Source: PoT sp049331405
GTDB lineage: Bacteria; Planctomycetota; Planctomycetia; Isosphaerales; Isosphaeraceae
Assembly: GCF_049331405.1 (NCBI RefSeq)
Contig: NZ_CP186274.1
Span: 5,580,001-5,644,000, forward strand
Reading direction: 5' to 3'
Length of the DNA: 64,000 bases
Shown here: positions 1 through 9,237 of the stretch, piece by piece
Layout of the letters: every line of letters begins with the position of its first letter
Position numbering within the stretch: position 1 is the first letter of the stretch
Made by a program: the position numbers and the translations under genes
Notes under the pieces: model-generated
What the model saw: the letters and a program-made list of their open reading frames with translations, nothing else
The model's database searches: none
What the model was told of the DNA's origin: nothing

Positions 1-158
1 AACGCCCTCGTGCCCGATTCCCTGGCTCGGCCTCGGGCCCCCGAATGGTCGCAGCGAATCGTTCCCACCCAGATCGCGACCACTTCCCTACAAAGGCTTG
101 GCTGAATCCGCCTCGCGCGGGTCGGCCAAGGTTTGGGGCAGGATTTCGCGACAAAATC

Positions 159-1295
159 CTAGCGATCATCCCCGGCCTTGATCTCGACGGTGACGAGGTT
201 GCCTCCCATGTCGGTGAGGAGGCCCTGGACGCGGACTTGGCCATCGGCGGAGGACTTGAGCTTGAGCGATTGTTCAAATGATTTGCTGCGGCCGGAGAGG
301 GCGCGGCCTTCCACGACGAGGTCCTGCTCGGGGTCGAAGAAGGCGATGGCGCGCAGGGCCCTGTCGTCAGAAGCCGTGACCTGGACGCGGACGGCCGAGG
401 CGCCAGGGCCAGGATTGCCGACCCACTTCAGTTCGAGGTTCGGCGGCGATTGGTCGGAGAAGTCGCAGTCGGGGGCGAGGTAGCGTGAGGAGTAGAGGAT
501 CCGGGCGTTGAGGTCGGAGAAGCGGGCGCGGCGATTGGGGTCGGGCTTGGCGGCGAAGTTCCAGCGGAGGTTGCGGAAGCCGTTGCCCATGATATCGACC
601 TCGTCGCGGCGGCGGTCGTGGGGCAGGCCGAGCGCATGGCCGAGCTCGTGGGCGACGGCGCCGAAGCCATCCTCGATGAACTCGAAGCGGGGGGAGTCGG
701 GGCCGCCGTGGCCGAGCGCGGTCCGGCCCTTGATCGGGGTCGCGTCGAAGAACATCGGCCGCTGCTTGGCGACCGTCAGGGCGCAGAACTCGGGGCGGAG
801 GATCCAGGCGGAGAAGAGGCCGACGCCCCCATCCGACGAGATCCGCTGGCCGAGAGCGACGCCGCCGGGCCACTCATATTTGGCCTCGCCCGAGTCATAA
901 GTCTCCGCCAGGATGAGGATCAGGTTCCGCCCCGGCTGGCCGACCGTCTTGGGGATCTCCGGCAGGACCGTCTTCCACTGGTGGTTCGCGTCGTAGTCGG
1001 GCGCGTGGTTGTAATAAGCCGCGGGGTGATTGCCCCGCACGAGGTGGACCGCCGGCTGCGCCCCATCCATCTCGAACGCCAGGCCCTTGCTGCGGATGCC
1101 CCGAGACTCGAAGTCCTGGCGATAGACCTCGGCGACATAATGCATCAACACCCGGATCTTGGCCGCGTAACTGGGCGTGGGCTCGCGGTCGGTGGGGACG
1201 AAGTAGCAGAGCCTGATCTTGTAGTCGGTGGGCGCCAGCCTGGGCAGGAGCCTCGGCTCCACCCAGCGTCCCTTGGTCAGCAGCGACCAGGCCAC
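159..1295 (-). CDS. Metzincin-like zinc metalloprotease, downstream part of a gene split by an in-frame stop
   Basis: This 378-residue frame carries the zinc-binding motif HELGHALGLPHD, the HExxHxxGxxH signature of metzincins (matrixin/reprolysin type). A possible Met-turn, DIMGNG, follows 15-20 residues later. The C-terminal ~100 residues look like a beta-sandwich with repeated VRVQV/VTVEI strands. The nominal GTG start at 1295 has no signal peptide. The same reading frame continues upstream through a single TAG (1320-1322) into a frame that begins with a good signal peptide, so this is most likely the catalytic part of one longer secreted protein of about 480 codons. Expressed alone, it would lack an export signal. 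Family assignment by motif is good; the substrate is unknown. Confidence 0.72.
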   Translation of the reverse strand: MAWSLLTKGRWVEPRLLPRLAPTDYKIRLCYFVPTDREPTPSYAAKIRVLMHYVAEVYRQDFESRGIRSKGLAFEMDGAQPAVHLVRGNHPAAYYNHAPDYDANHQWKTVLPEIPKTVGQPGRNLILILAETYDSGEAKYEWPGGVALGQRISSDGGVGLFSAWILRPEFCALTVAKQRPMFFDATPIKGRTALGHGGPDSPRFEFIEDGFGAVAHELGHALGLPHDRRRDEVDIMGNGFRNLRWNFAAKPDPNRRARFSDLNARILYSSRYLAPDCDFSDQSPPNLELKWVGNPGPGASAVRVQVTASDDRALRAIAFFDPEQDLVVEGRALSGRSKSFEQSLKLKSSADGQVRVQGLLTDMGGNLVTVEIKAGDDR

Positions 1296-1319
1296 CGCGT
1301 CCCCTTGCCGCCACTCGGC

Positions 1320-1610
1320 CTAGTCGTCGTGGAGCCGCAGCCAGAGCATCCTGCCCCGGTCGAACAGCTCGACATAAGCCGCGTGCCGCCCCTTCTCCTC
1401 GAACTCGACTTCGACCCCCTCGAGGTTCGTCTCGAGCCAGAACTTCCCGCCGACCTTCCTGAAGGAGCCCTCCTTTCCGGCCGAGCTATACCGCCACCCT
1501 TCCCTGACGCGATCTTCCTTCGCCTCAGAAATGCCGGGGTTCATGCCCCAGGCATAGGACAAGACCAGGACGGCGAGCCAGAGCATTGGCCGAAGTCGAA
1601 TTATTTTCAT
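1320..1610 (-). CDS. Signal-peptide-bearing N-terminal part of the split metalloprotease gene
   Basis: The frame opens with a signal peptide (MKIIRLRPMLWLAVLVLSYA, cleavage probably near residue 30 at SEA-KED). It continues with a small domain rich in Trp, Glu and Lys that ends LWLRLHDD and then TAG. The ATG at 1610 is preferred over an upstream ATG at 1685 because the hydrophobic segment starts there; no strong ribosome-binding site is visible. The next codons after the TAG stay in frame (AEWRQGDAV...) and lead straight into the protease part, whose first residues look like the rest of the same small domain. I read this as one gene interrupted by a nonsense codon rather than two genes. Confidence 0.6.
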   Translation of the reverse strand: MKIIRLRPMLWLAVLVLSYAWGMNPGISEAKEDRVREGWRYSSAGKEGSFRKVGGKFWLETNLEGVEVEFEEKGRHAAYVELFDRGRMLWLRLHDD

Positions 1611-1838
1611 GTCTTGATTTAACTTGCATCGAGACACCCGCTTTCCATCGCGCCGTGAGTCCTGGAGACATGTCGACCCGCTCAAGTTGGTAGACCCTCG
1701 CCGAGGAGGCCGGGCGCTCGGCCGTTTACTTTTATTAACGCCTTCACGCGAAACAGCAATTGGCCCGGCCTTCGCTCTATCCTATCAGATTGAGCGAAGG
1801 GAAGCACGCGAGCGATCGCGTCGCCTCCACGGGTGTGA

Positions 1839-2231
1839 TCACTCGGAGTAGAGCTTGCCTTTTACGATCAACACTATTGCGAATACCAATTCGTCTCGCT
1901 GCACGAAGGACGCACTCATGACCGTGCCCGACTGCGATTCGTCGGCGTAGTGGGATGTATCTCGCCACATGTGGCCGTATTTCTGACGGAGGGCCTGGCG
2001 GTCGAGGCCATGGATCTCGAGGGGGGTGGGTTGATGGCTTGGGTCATAGGATAGGGTCCGGGCGATCTTGCCGACGAAGATCATGCCGGGTTCGATTTGG
2101 GAGCCGACACGGGGGAGGCCCGATCCTTCGAGGTGCAACGTCGTCGAGGCATCCACCAGGGGGAATAGATCCCATGTGAATTCCTCGAGGGAACCCGTCT
2201 CACCCACATCCTGACGGATCTCGATTTTCAT
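1839..2231 (-). CDS. Hypothetical protein, 130 residues
   Basis: No family is recognised. The protein starts MKIEIRQDVGETGSLEEF and is rich in acidic and hydrophobic residues, with no signal peptide and no membrane segment. The C-terminus has a beta-hairpin-like stretch (ELVFAIVLIVKGKLYSE). I chose the ATG at 2231; longer starts at 2237 and 2270 are possible but add a Cys/Arg-rich stretch that looks untranslated. The gene sits downstream of the large RTX protein gene on the same strand, separated from it by that gene's terminator, so it is probably transcribed on its own. It could be a small cytoplasmic protein; function unknown. Confidence 0.5.
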   Translation of the reverse strand: MKIEIRQDVGETGSLEEFTWDLFPLVDASTTLHLEGSGLPRVGSQIEPGMIFVGKIARTLSYDPSHQPTPLEIHGLDRQALRQKYGHMWRDTSHYADESQSGTVMSASFVQRDELVFAIVLIVKGKLYSE

Positions 2232-2328
2232 GAACATGTGCTCCCGCCTGGCCGCGCAATCAGGCCACATATGGCCGTCAGAAGTTCATTTCCAGCGGCA
2301 CCTTACATTTACATGCTAGCAAAAAAGC

Positions 2329-2364
2329 GGATCGCATCCCGAAGTATGGCTCGGGATGCGATCC
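2329..2364 (-). terminator. Rho-independent terminator of the RTX protein gene
   Basis: A perfect 13-bp inverted repeat (2329-2341 with 2352-2364, arm GGATCGCATCCCG) has a 10-base loop. Read on the minus strand it is followed within two bases by six T residues (plus-strand A run at 2321-2326). It lies 35 bases past the stop codon of the gene ending at 2400. Confidence 0.9.
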
Positions 2365-2399
2365 TTGATATCAACGTCGATGAGGCAAAAACCTCAGAG

Positions 2400-5300
2400 T
2401 TAGCCCTGGGAGATGCCTCCGTTGAAGAGCTGGGCGGGGCGGGCGGCGGCACGGGGGCGGAAGGCGTCCCAGGCGCGGGTCCTGTTGCCGCGGAAACGCG
2501 GGGTGGTGAAGTTCCTCTGGCGAGCCGAGGATGACAGGCGGAAGGGCTGGACCAGGGAATTCTTCGGCAGGGCGATGCTCGAGGGGAGGCCCTCGCCGAT
2601 GAACGTAGCCGTGGGGCGGCCGATGCCGGAGATCAAGTCGGGGCCGGTGGCGATCGCGGCGGTCGAGACGGTGAAGACGTTCAGGCCGGCGGAGGGGTAC
2701 GGGGGCTCGTCCGGGATGGGGACCGGATCCTGGAGGGCGCCGTAGTGGTGCTTGACGTTGGTGCCGCCGTCGAGGACGAGGACGTCGGAGGCCCCGTTCG
2801 GCCCCTCGCCGCGGTTGAAGTGGTTGAAGCCGATGTCGTTGCCCGAGCCGGCAAGCACCGTCTCGCGGTAGACGTCGTCGCCGGCGTCGAGGACGTTGTT
2901 GCCGTTGCCGCCGTCGAGGACGTCGAAGCCGTCGCCGCCCAGGAGGACGTCATTGCCGTCGGCCTCATTCGCGGGGTCGGGCTGGTGGACCTCGCGGAAG
3001 ACGCCGTTGCCGCCGTGGAGCCGGTCGTTGCCCACGCCGCCGACGAGGAGGTCGTCGCCGAAGCCCCCTTCGAGGAGATCGTCACCCGCCTGGCCGAAGA
3101 GCCAGTCGTTGCCGTCGCGACCCCGGAGGATGTCGTTGCCGTCACCGCCGAAGAGGAAGTCGACGCCCGGGCCGCCGTCGATCGTGTCGGCCCCGACTCC
3201 GCCGAAGGCCACGTCGCTCCCCGCACCCCCGTAGATCAGGTCATTTCCGGGGCCGCCGGTGATCAGGTCGTCGCCGTCGCCGGCGTCGATCTTGTCGTTC
3301 CCCTGCTCGCCGATGATCTTGTCGTTGCCGGTGCCGCCGAGGATCGTGTCGTCGTCGTCGCCGCCGAAGATCAGGTCATCGCCGGCGCCCCCTTCGATGC
3401 CATCGGCCCCCGTCCCGCCCAGGATCGAGTCGTTGCCGTCGTCGCCGAAGAGATGGTCGGCCCCGCTGCCGCCGTCGATCGCGTCGTTGCCGGTCCCGCC
3501 CCGGATCGTGTCGACGCCGTTACCGCCGTCGAGGAAGTCGTTGTCGGCCCCGCCGTCGATCGAGTCGTCCCCCTCGCCGCCCCTGGCGACGTCGATCCCG
3601 GCGCCGCCGAGGATCGTGTCATTGCCGTCCTCGCCATAGAGGGCGTCGTTGCCGTCTCCCCCTTCGAGCCGGTCGTTGCCCTGCTCGCCGTTGAGGACGT
3701 CGTTGCCGCCGTTGCCGAGGATCGTGTCTTCGCCCAGGCCGCCGTAGGCCACGTCATTGCCGGCCCCGCCTTCGATGCGGTCGTTGCCGGCCCCGCCGAG
3801 GATCGCGTCGTTGCCGTCCTCGCCGAAGATCTGGTCGGCGTCGTCACCGCCGTCGATCGTGTCGTCGCCGTGGCCGCCGAGGATCGTGTCGGCCCCCTGC
3901 TCGCCGAAGATGTTGTCGTTGCCCGATCCCCCTTCGAGGTGGTCGTCGCCGACGCCGCCGTGGATCTCATCCGCGCCGTCGCCGCCGCTGACCCTGTCGT
4001 TGCCGTCGTCGCCGAAGAGGAGGTCGTTGCCGGAGTCGCCGTCGATCTCGTCGTTGCCGAGGCCGCCGTGGACCTCGTCATTGCCGCCGCCGGCGTGGAC
4101 CTTGTCATTGCCGTCGCCGGAGTTGATGAGGTCGTTGCCGTCGGTGGCGTCTTCCTCGACCCCGTCGCCGTAGATGAGGTCATTGCCGGGCTCGCTGAAG
4201 AGGCCGACGCCCGGCACGTTGACGATGCCGATCGTGTCGTTGCCCGCACCCCCCTTGAGGGTGTCGCCGCCGGCACCGCCGTTGATGGTGTCGTCCCCCT
4301 CGCCGCCGTGGATGTCGTCGGCTGCGCCTCCGGCCGGGTCGGGGTTGAGGATCTGGAAGATGGGGGTCAGCAGCGGGCTCGAGCCGACGCCCGTGCCCAC
4401 GGCGTCGCCGAGGAGGAGGTCGGAGCCGCCGAGCCCGAGGATCGTGTCGGCCCCCTGCCCGCCGAGGATCGTGTCGGCGAACTCGGTGCCGGTCAGGGTG
4501 TCGTTGCCCACGCCGCCCAGGATCCGGGTCGCCCCGCTGAGGATGTCATTGCCCGAGCCGCCGTCGAGCTGGACCGAGATCAACGGGAGGACGTCGGGGT
4601 CGACCTCGATCTCGTCGGATCCTCCATTACCCCGCACGTTGAGCCAGTCCTGGTCGCTGGTGTTGAAGAGCCGCACGAGCGCGGAGAGCCCGGCGACCTC
4701 CACGTCGGCCGTGTTCGAGGGGGCGACACCGACCTTGTCGGCCGCGCTCGAGCCGTTGACGATCACGATGTCCTGCGTGCCGCCGACGCCGAGGTCGACA
4801 TCAACCAGGGTGACATCCGTCGTGGTGAGCGAGTCGATGGTGAAGAGGTCGCCCGCCGAGCCGCCGATGAGGCTGATCTGCTCGACGTCGGCGGTGTCGG
4901 CCGAGCCGGCGCCCAGGACCGCCACGGCCCTGTTGCCATCCGAGAGGAGGAAGAACGAGTTGGACGCCGCCGGCAGGCCGCTGAACGTCAAGGAGTCGAG
5001 GCCGGTGCCCCCCTCGACCACGTCCTCGCCGTCGCCGGCGCCCCTGATGAAGGCGTCGGAGTCGGCCCCGCCGAAGAGGTCGTCGTCGCCGCCGTTGCCG
5101 GTGATGGTGTCGTCGCCGTCGCCCCCTTCGATGCGGTCGGCCAGGCCGCCGCCGATGAGGGTGTCGTCGCCGAGGCCGCCCAGGATCAGGAGGGAGACGA
5201 CGGTCGTCGCCGAGCCGTCGACGGAGTCATCGCCGTCGCCGGCATCCACGCGGGCCTCGATCGCTAGGGCGGTCAGCGTGATCGTGTCGTCGCCGTCGAG

Positions 5301-7898
5301 CCCCTCGACGAGGATCCTCGTGATGTTCGCGACCTGGCTCACGCTCTGCGCCCCGTCCACCGCGATCGTGACGATGTTGAGGGCCTGCGTGACCGCGATG
5401 GTGTTGGCACCGTCGTGCCCCCTGACGACGATCTGGTTGAACCCGGGGCCGCCATCGACCGAGTTCTGGTCGACGCCGGCCCCGATGAAGAAGAGGTCGT
5501 CGCCGGCGCCGCCGATCAGGTTGCCGCGGGCCTCCTCGAACACGTCGTCGCCATCGCCGCCGTCGAGCCGGTCGGCCTCGCCCCTCAGGGTGTCCTCGCC
5601 GTCGTCGCCGAAGAGGCGGACGGCCAGCAACCCGGCCACGCCGGTCGCCAGCAGGACGTCGTCGCCGCCGAGGGCCGAGACGCCGAAGATGTCGTCGGTG
5701 TCGAACCCGGAGACCTCTACGGTGTAAGAGAGGCCGGTCAGCCTGGCGAGGTCGGGCGTGATCGCCGAGACGGCCAGGTCGTCGGCCACGTCGCGGGCGA
5801 GGACGTTGACCTCGTCGAGGTCGATCAGGTCGTCGCCGAGGCCGATGCCGACGTGCGTCACGGCCGTCGAGCTGAGGTCCTCGATCGTCACCACGTCGGC
5901 GCCCGTGTCGAGCAGGAGTTCGACCCCCTCGACATCGGTGACGTCGAGCGTGGCCAGCACGCCACCGAGGATGGTGACCTCGAGCCCGACCCCGTTCGAC
6001 GCGAGCGTGATGTCGTCGGCGAAGAGGCTCCCGGAGACGATCAGGCGATCCTGCCCGGTGCCGCCGTCGATGACGTCGTCGCCGCTGTTGCTGAAGATCG
6101 TGTCGGCGCCGGCGCCGCCGTTGATGGTGTCGGAGTTGGAGCCGCCGTCGATGGTGTCGGAGCCGTCCCCGCCGTCGATCGTGTCCACCCCCGCGCCGCC
6201 GTTGATGAAGTCGCCGAAGCGGCTGCCGACGATGGTGTCATCGTCGTCGCCGCCGTCGATCGTCAGCGGGACCGAGGAATTGGCCCCCTGGATCGAGTCG
6301 TCGCCGGCGCCGCCGTTGATGACGATCCCGGTCAGGCCGAAGGGGGTGGCGAAGTTGTCGAGCAGGAAGGAGTCGCCGCCGCCGAGGCCGTTGAGGGTCA
6401 GGGTCGTCTTGTTCTTGAAGTCGATCCGCTCGAAGTCGTCGACCTGGACCCGGCCGTGGCCGATGAGATTCGAGGCCAGGTAGTGGATCTCGTTCTCGGC
6501 CGCCGTTCCGGCGACCGTGAGGTTCGCGGCGACGACGTCGTCGATGATCGGCTCGAGGCCCGAGAAGAAGATGGAGACCTGCGAGCCGCCGTCGGAGTAG
6601 AGGACGCTGCCGGCGTCGCTCGCGGGCCCGACGTTGTACGTCCCCTCGAGGCCGTCGCCCCCCTGGAGGTGGAGGCTGTCGAAGTCGGCGCCGCCGTTGT
6701 AGAAGATCTCGGTGCCGTCGAGGTCGGCGTCGTAGAGGACGTTGAGGGTGTCATTCCCCTCGTCGCCGTCGACCGCGATCGGGATCCCGAGGAACTGGTC
6801 GATGTGGATGGTGTCGTTGCCGGCCAACCCCCTGATGACGAGGCCCGAGGACGTGGCCAGGTCGAAGAGGGTCTCGGTGCCGTTGACCCTGACCGAGATC
6901 TTCGTGTCGTCGTCGGCGAGCTTGACGATGATCGTGTCGTTGCCCCCCGTAGCGACGACGACGCGGGTCTGGGCGTCCTCGACGAAGTTGTGCTGCATCG
7001 TCCTGATCGTCGAAGGCGCGTTGATCGTGTAGCCGAAGGCGAGCTGGAGGATCGTCGCGTCGATGTCGGAGATCAGCTTGCGCAGGACGGCGTCGCTGCC
7101 GACTGGCGGGTCGTTGGTGGCACGCCCGGCATTCATCAGGTCATAAGGGAGGATCGGCAGGTCGGCGACCCGGGGGCCTTCATACGTGTGCGAGCCTCCC
7201 ACGTCGGTGAAGGCCGCCCTGACGAAGCGCTGGTCGAAGAGGCGAAGCACCCCCGGGTCGTCGAGCGAGGCGACCGGGTCGCTGAAGCCGGTGTCGGTCG
7301 TCTGGTCGAAGAGGATCGAGCCCGCGATCCCCATCGCGTGGCCGAGCTCGTGGAGCGTCGTGCGGAGGAAGTCGTTCGCGCTCGTGCCGTCGAAATACCC
7401 GGCGAACGGCGTGAGGAGGTTGTCGAACTCGTCATCCGTGTCGGGATTGGCGTCGAAGTACCAGTTCGAGATGTCGGAGTTGAGCTCGATCTTGGCCGCG
7501 TAAGGCTTGCCAAAGATATCGGCCTGTAGGTCGAACGTGCGGCCGTTGAGGTTCTGGGGCGGGTCGAGGGTGCTGAAATCGAACGCGCTGATCTCGATCT
7601 CATACGTGTTGTCGGCGACCGGCTCGTTGATGCCCCCCGAGTTCGCGTAGTTGAAGTTGTCGATCACCTGCTCCCAGAGGTCGATCGCCGTGTCGACGAT
7701 CTGCCTCGCCGTGTCTTCGTTCGCCCCATAGAGGTCGAAGTTGTCGCTGACACCCCGGTTGGTCCAGTCGATGGTCGAGAGCACGACCCGACTCTCCAGC
7801 AACTCGATCAGGCCTATCTTGCGGCCGCGCTTGGCGGCATGACTGCGTGAAGTGGACGTGGGGAGGCGATAAGCGGACTTGCGCCTGGGAAGCTTCAT
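2400..7898 (-). CDS. Large secreted RTX-repeat (hemolysin-type calcium-binding) protein with N-terminal matrixin-like domain
   Basis: The product has 1832 residues. I start it at ATG 7898, which has a purine-rich GAAGAGA just upstream; the frame is open further upstream but that part looks untranslated. The basic N-terminus ends in IELLESRVVLS, a LEPR-XLL-like motif typical of planctomycete exported proteins. Residues ~45-330 resemble a matrixin: HELGH at 183-187, but the usual third zinc ligand is Gly193 (HELGHAMGIAG), with a possible Met-turn at LPYDLMNAG. The rest is dominated by nonapeptide RTX repeats (GGxGxDxux), densest at about residues 1190-1680, each array predicted to bind calcium and form a beta-roll. 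The final ~150 residues are repeat-free and could be a secretion signal. Role: probably a cell-surface or extracellular protein; protease activity is doubtful given the ligand change. Confidence 0.88.
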   Translation of the reverse strand: MKLPRRKSAYRLPTSTSRSHAAKRGRKIGLIELLESRVVLSTIDWTNRGVSDNFDLYGANEDTARQIVDTAIDLWEQVIDNFNYANSGGINEPVADNTYEIEISAFDFSTLDPPQNLNGRTFDLQADIFGKPYAAKIELNSDISNWYFDANPDTDDEFDNLLTPFAGYFDGTSANDFLRTTLHELGHAMGIAGSILFDQTTDTGFSDPVASLDDPGVLRLFDQRFVRAAFTDVGGSHTYEGPRVADLPILPYDLMNAGRATNDPPVGSDAVLRKLISDIDATILQLAFGYTINAPSTIRTMQHNFVEDAQTRVVVATGGNDTIIVKLADDDTKISVRVNGTETLFDLATSSGLVIRGLAGNDTIHIDQFLGIPIAVDGDEGNDTLNVLYDADLDGTEIFYNGGADFDSLHLQGGDGLEGTYNVGPASDAGSVLYSDGGSQVSIFFSGLEPIIDDVVAANLTVAGTAAENEIHYLASNLIGHGRVQVDDFERIDFKNKTTLTLNGLGGGDSFLLDNFATPFGLTGIVINGGAGDDSIQGANSSVPLTIDGGDDDDTIVGSRFGDFINGGAGVDTIDGGDGSDTIDGGSNSDTINGGAGADTIFSNSGDDVIDGGTGQDRLIVSGSLFADDITLASNGVGLEVTILGGVLATLDVTDVEGVELLLDTGADVVTIEDLSSTAVTHVGIGLGDDLIDLDEVNVLARDVADDLAVSAITPDLARLTGLSYTVEVSGFDTDDIFGVSALGGDDVLLATGVAGLLAVRLFGDDGEDTLRGEADRLDGGDGDDVFEEARGNLIGGAGDDLFFIGAGVDQNSVDGGPGFNQIVVRGHDGANTIAVTQALNIVTIAVDGAQSVSQVANITRILVEGLDGDDTITLTALAIEARVDAGDGDDSVDGSATTVVSLLILGGLGDDTLIGGGLADRIEGGDGDDTITGNGGDDDLFGGADSDAFIRGAGDGEDVVEGGTGLDSLTFSGLPAASNSFFLLSDGNRAVAVLGAGSADTADVEQISLIGGSAGDLFTIDSLTTTDVTLVDVDLGVGGTQDIVIVNGSSAADKVGVAPSNTADVEVAGLSALVRLFNTSDQDWLNVRGNGGSDEIEVDPDVLPLISVQLDGGSGNDILSGATRILGGVGNDTLTGTEFADTILGGQGADTILGLGGSDLLLGDAVGTGVGSSPLLTPIFQILNPDPAGGAADDIHGGEGDDTINGGAGGDTLKGGAGNDTIGIVNVPGVGLFSEPGNDLIYGDGVEEDATDGNDLINSGDGNDKVHAGGGNDEVHGGLGNDEIDGDSGNDLLFGDDGNDRVSGGDGADEIHGGVGDDHLEGGSGNDNIFGEQGADTILGGHGDDTIDGGDDADQIFGEDGNDAILGGAGNDRIEGGAGNDVAYGGLGEDTILGNGGNDVLNGEQGNDRLEGGDGNDALYGEDGNDTILGGAGIDVARGGEGDDSIDGGADNDFLDGGNGVDTIRGGTGNDAIDGGSGADHLFGDDGNDSILGGTGADGIEGGAGDDLIFGGDDDDTILGGTGNDKIIGEQGNDKIDAGDGDDLITGGPGNDLIYGGAGSDVAFGGVGADTIDGGPGVDFLFGGDGNDILRGRDGNDWLFGQAGDDLLEGGFGDDLLVGGVGNDRLHGGNGVFREVHQPDPANEADGNDVLLGGDGFDVLDGGNGNNVLDAGDDVYRETVLAGSGNDIGFNHFNRGEGPNGASDVLVLDGGTNVKHHYGALQDPVPIPDEPPYPSAGLNVFTVSTAAIATGPDLISGIGRPTATFIGEGLPSSIALPKNSLVQPFRLSSSARQRNFTTPRFRGNRTRAWDAFRPRAAARPAQLFNGGISQG

Positions 7899-8118
7899 TG
7901 GTGTCTCTTCATCAAGTTGAATGATGAGGATGCGACGCACCCCAGCCACGTGTCCGATCCGGCCGCCTCGCCGCCTGCGATTCGAGGCATTCGCCGCACG
8001 TTTCGACCCGAAACGTGCTACCGACTCACGTGACCTGCACGGCGATCGCACGCCCCATTGGGGGGAACCTGCCCCTGCCCGAGGGCCCGGAGAGGTTGCA
8101 TTCAATAGATTCAGAAAT

Positions 8119-8146
8119 ACTATAATCCTTGAAATCCGCACGTCAA
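8119..8146 (-). promoter_or_regulatory. Sigma-70-type promoter upstream of the RTX protein gene
   Basis: On the minus strand a -35 box TTGACG (8146-8141) is separated by 16 bases from a -10 box TATAGT (8124-8119). It lies in a locally AT-rich stretch about 220 bases ahead of the ATG at 7898, implying a long 5' leader. Confidence 0.55.
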
Positions 8147-8459
8147 CGGAACGATCTCGCATTTTTCCCAATTTAACATACGCCACTCAACGATATGCCT
8201 TTTCGAACTCGCTCAGGCCTCCTCCGATTGTGTTTCTGCTTCATCATGCATTTACGCTTAGGCTCTACAGAATTACACAAACACTTCCTAATTACACAAA
8301 GCCTAGTCCGACTTACAAGAAGTGATTTCTTGCTTCACCATCGGTGTATCGACGAGGAAGAGGCCAGCCGAATCTACCTCGAGATGACGAAGCCTGGAGC
8401 TTGCTAGCAAGAGCTGCCGGGGACGTTTCGCGTTCGCCCTGAGCCCGTGGGCCAGGCCG

Positions 8460-8795
8460 GTGCCGTTTACCCCATGCCGCGACACGGCCGACGACCGCTC
8501 CGAGCTCCGCATCAAGACGACGCGGTGCTGGAGCAAGCCGACGGACCTGCGGGCCATCCCGTACCTCTTCGGGCTCTACTCAGTCGCGACGATACTCTAC
8601 GCCGCAATACATGCGGTCGCCTGGCCGGGCGAGGCGGTCCGCATCTCCCCGGACGCCCTATCGGCCATCCGACACCGTGCCTGGGCCGAAGGGGTTTTCG
8701 TACACGTCACAGGCGGCCCGTCCATCAGGAAACTCCCGTCCGCCATCCGCGGGATCATCTACGCCGCACCCGCTCCGCCTGCGCAGGGGGTGTAG
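8460..8795 (+). pseudogene. C-terminal remnant of an IS transposase (DDE type)
   Basis: The frame from 8460 to 8795 reads ELRIKTTRCWSKPTDLRAIPYLFGLYS-ATILYA, then VAWPG, then a ALSAIRHRAWAEGVF-like helix. This layout is what I know from the C-terminal end of transposases common in planctomycete genomes (consensus LGLETTRGW...VLR..PCLFGLY..VALLY...W.GK...F.DAL.AVRRWLW.EWVF). No start, catalytic core or terminal repeats are present upstream, and the region before it (8147-8459) is non-coding. The piece is therefore a relic rather than an active element. The family is recalled by pattern, not by a search. Confidence 0.55.
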
Positions 8796-9050
8796 AGGCT
8801 GCGCAAGTCGAGCGAAATTGCCGCCTCCCTCATCAGGACACCACGATCACCCGAGGCTGCTTGCGTGATGCCCTGGCGTCCGTCCGGAAGCAACGGCTTT
8901 TGTACATTCATATCAAAAGAGCCCATGATTGCTTTGAATTCACCCGCTCACTTGCCACAGACTGCATTCGCAGTCCGCTCGATTTCAAGGCAGCGACGCT
9001 CGCGCTTTCATCACGAACCCCTTTCATCACATCAATGCTCGCCGCGCTAA

Positions 9051-9070
9051 CCCTTCGGTTTACCGAAGGG
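9051..9070. promoter_or_regulatory. 20-bp palindrome ahead of the nitrate-assimilation operon
   Basis: CCCTTCGGTTTACCGAAGGG is a perfect dyad (8-bp arms, TTTA centre) about 170 bases upstream of the first operon ATG at 9238. It could be a regulator operator or a short leader hairpin. The rest of 8796-9237 shows no gene. Confidence 0.4.
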
Positions 9071-9237
9071 CCGCGGGGGTGCAGCCGAAGTTGGCATTCC
9101 CAGCACCGCAGTAGATCCGGAATTCCGACTCCTGCCCGAGGAAGATGGCACCCTCGGTGCTTTAGACCAGGCCCGAAGTCGCGAAAGGCCGAATCGATCG
9201 CGACGGGAATGTGATTCCTCCGGAACGGGCGGGAGCG

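Noticed and set aside
1..158. A short plus-strand frame at the window start
   Set aside because: It runs antisense into the end of the metalloprotease gene and has no supporting features; no gene is seen in 1-158.
2850..4330. Dense short DNA repeats that could be mistaken for a CRISPR or minisatellite array
   Set aside because: The period is nine codons and the units vary by codon; they encode RTX nonapeptides. There are no unique spacers of even length.
2745..7529. Long plus-strand frames antisense to the RTX gene (840 and 704 codons)
   Set aside because: They are reverse readings of the GGxGxD repeats and give monotonous Val/Ala/Asp or Pro/Ser proteins without family features.
8447..9214. 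A 255-codon plus-strand frame over the transposase relic
   Set aside because: The recognisable transposase residues are in another frame (8460-8795); this one gives an Arg/His/Pro-rich translation without features.
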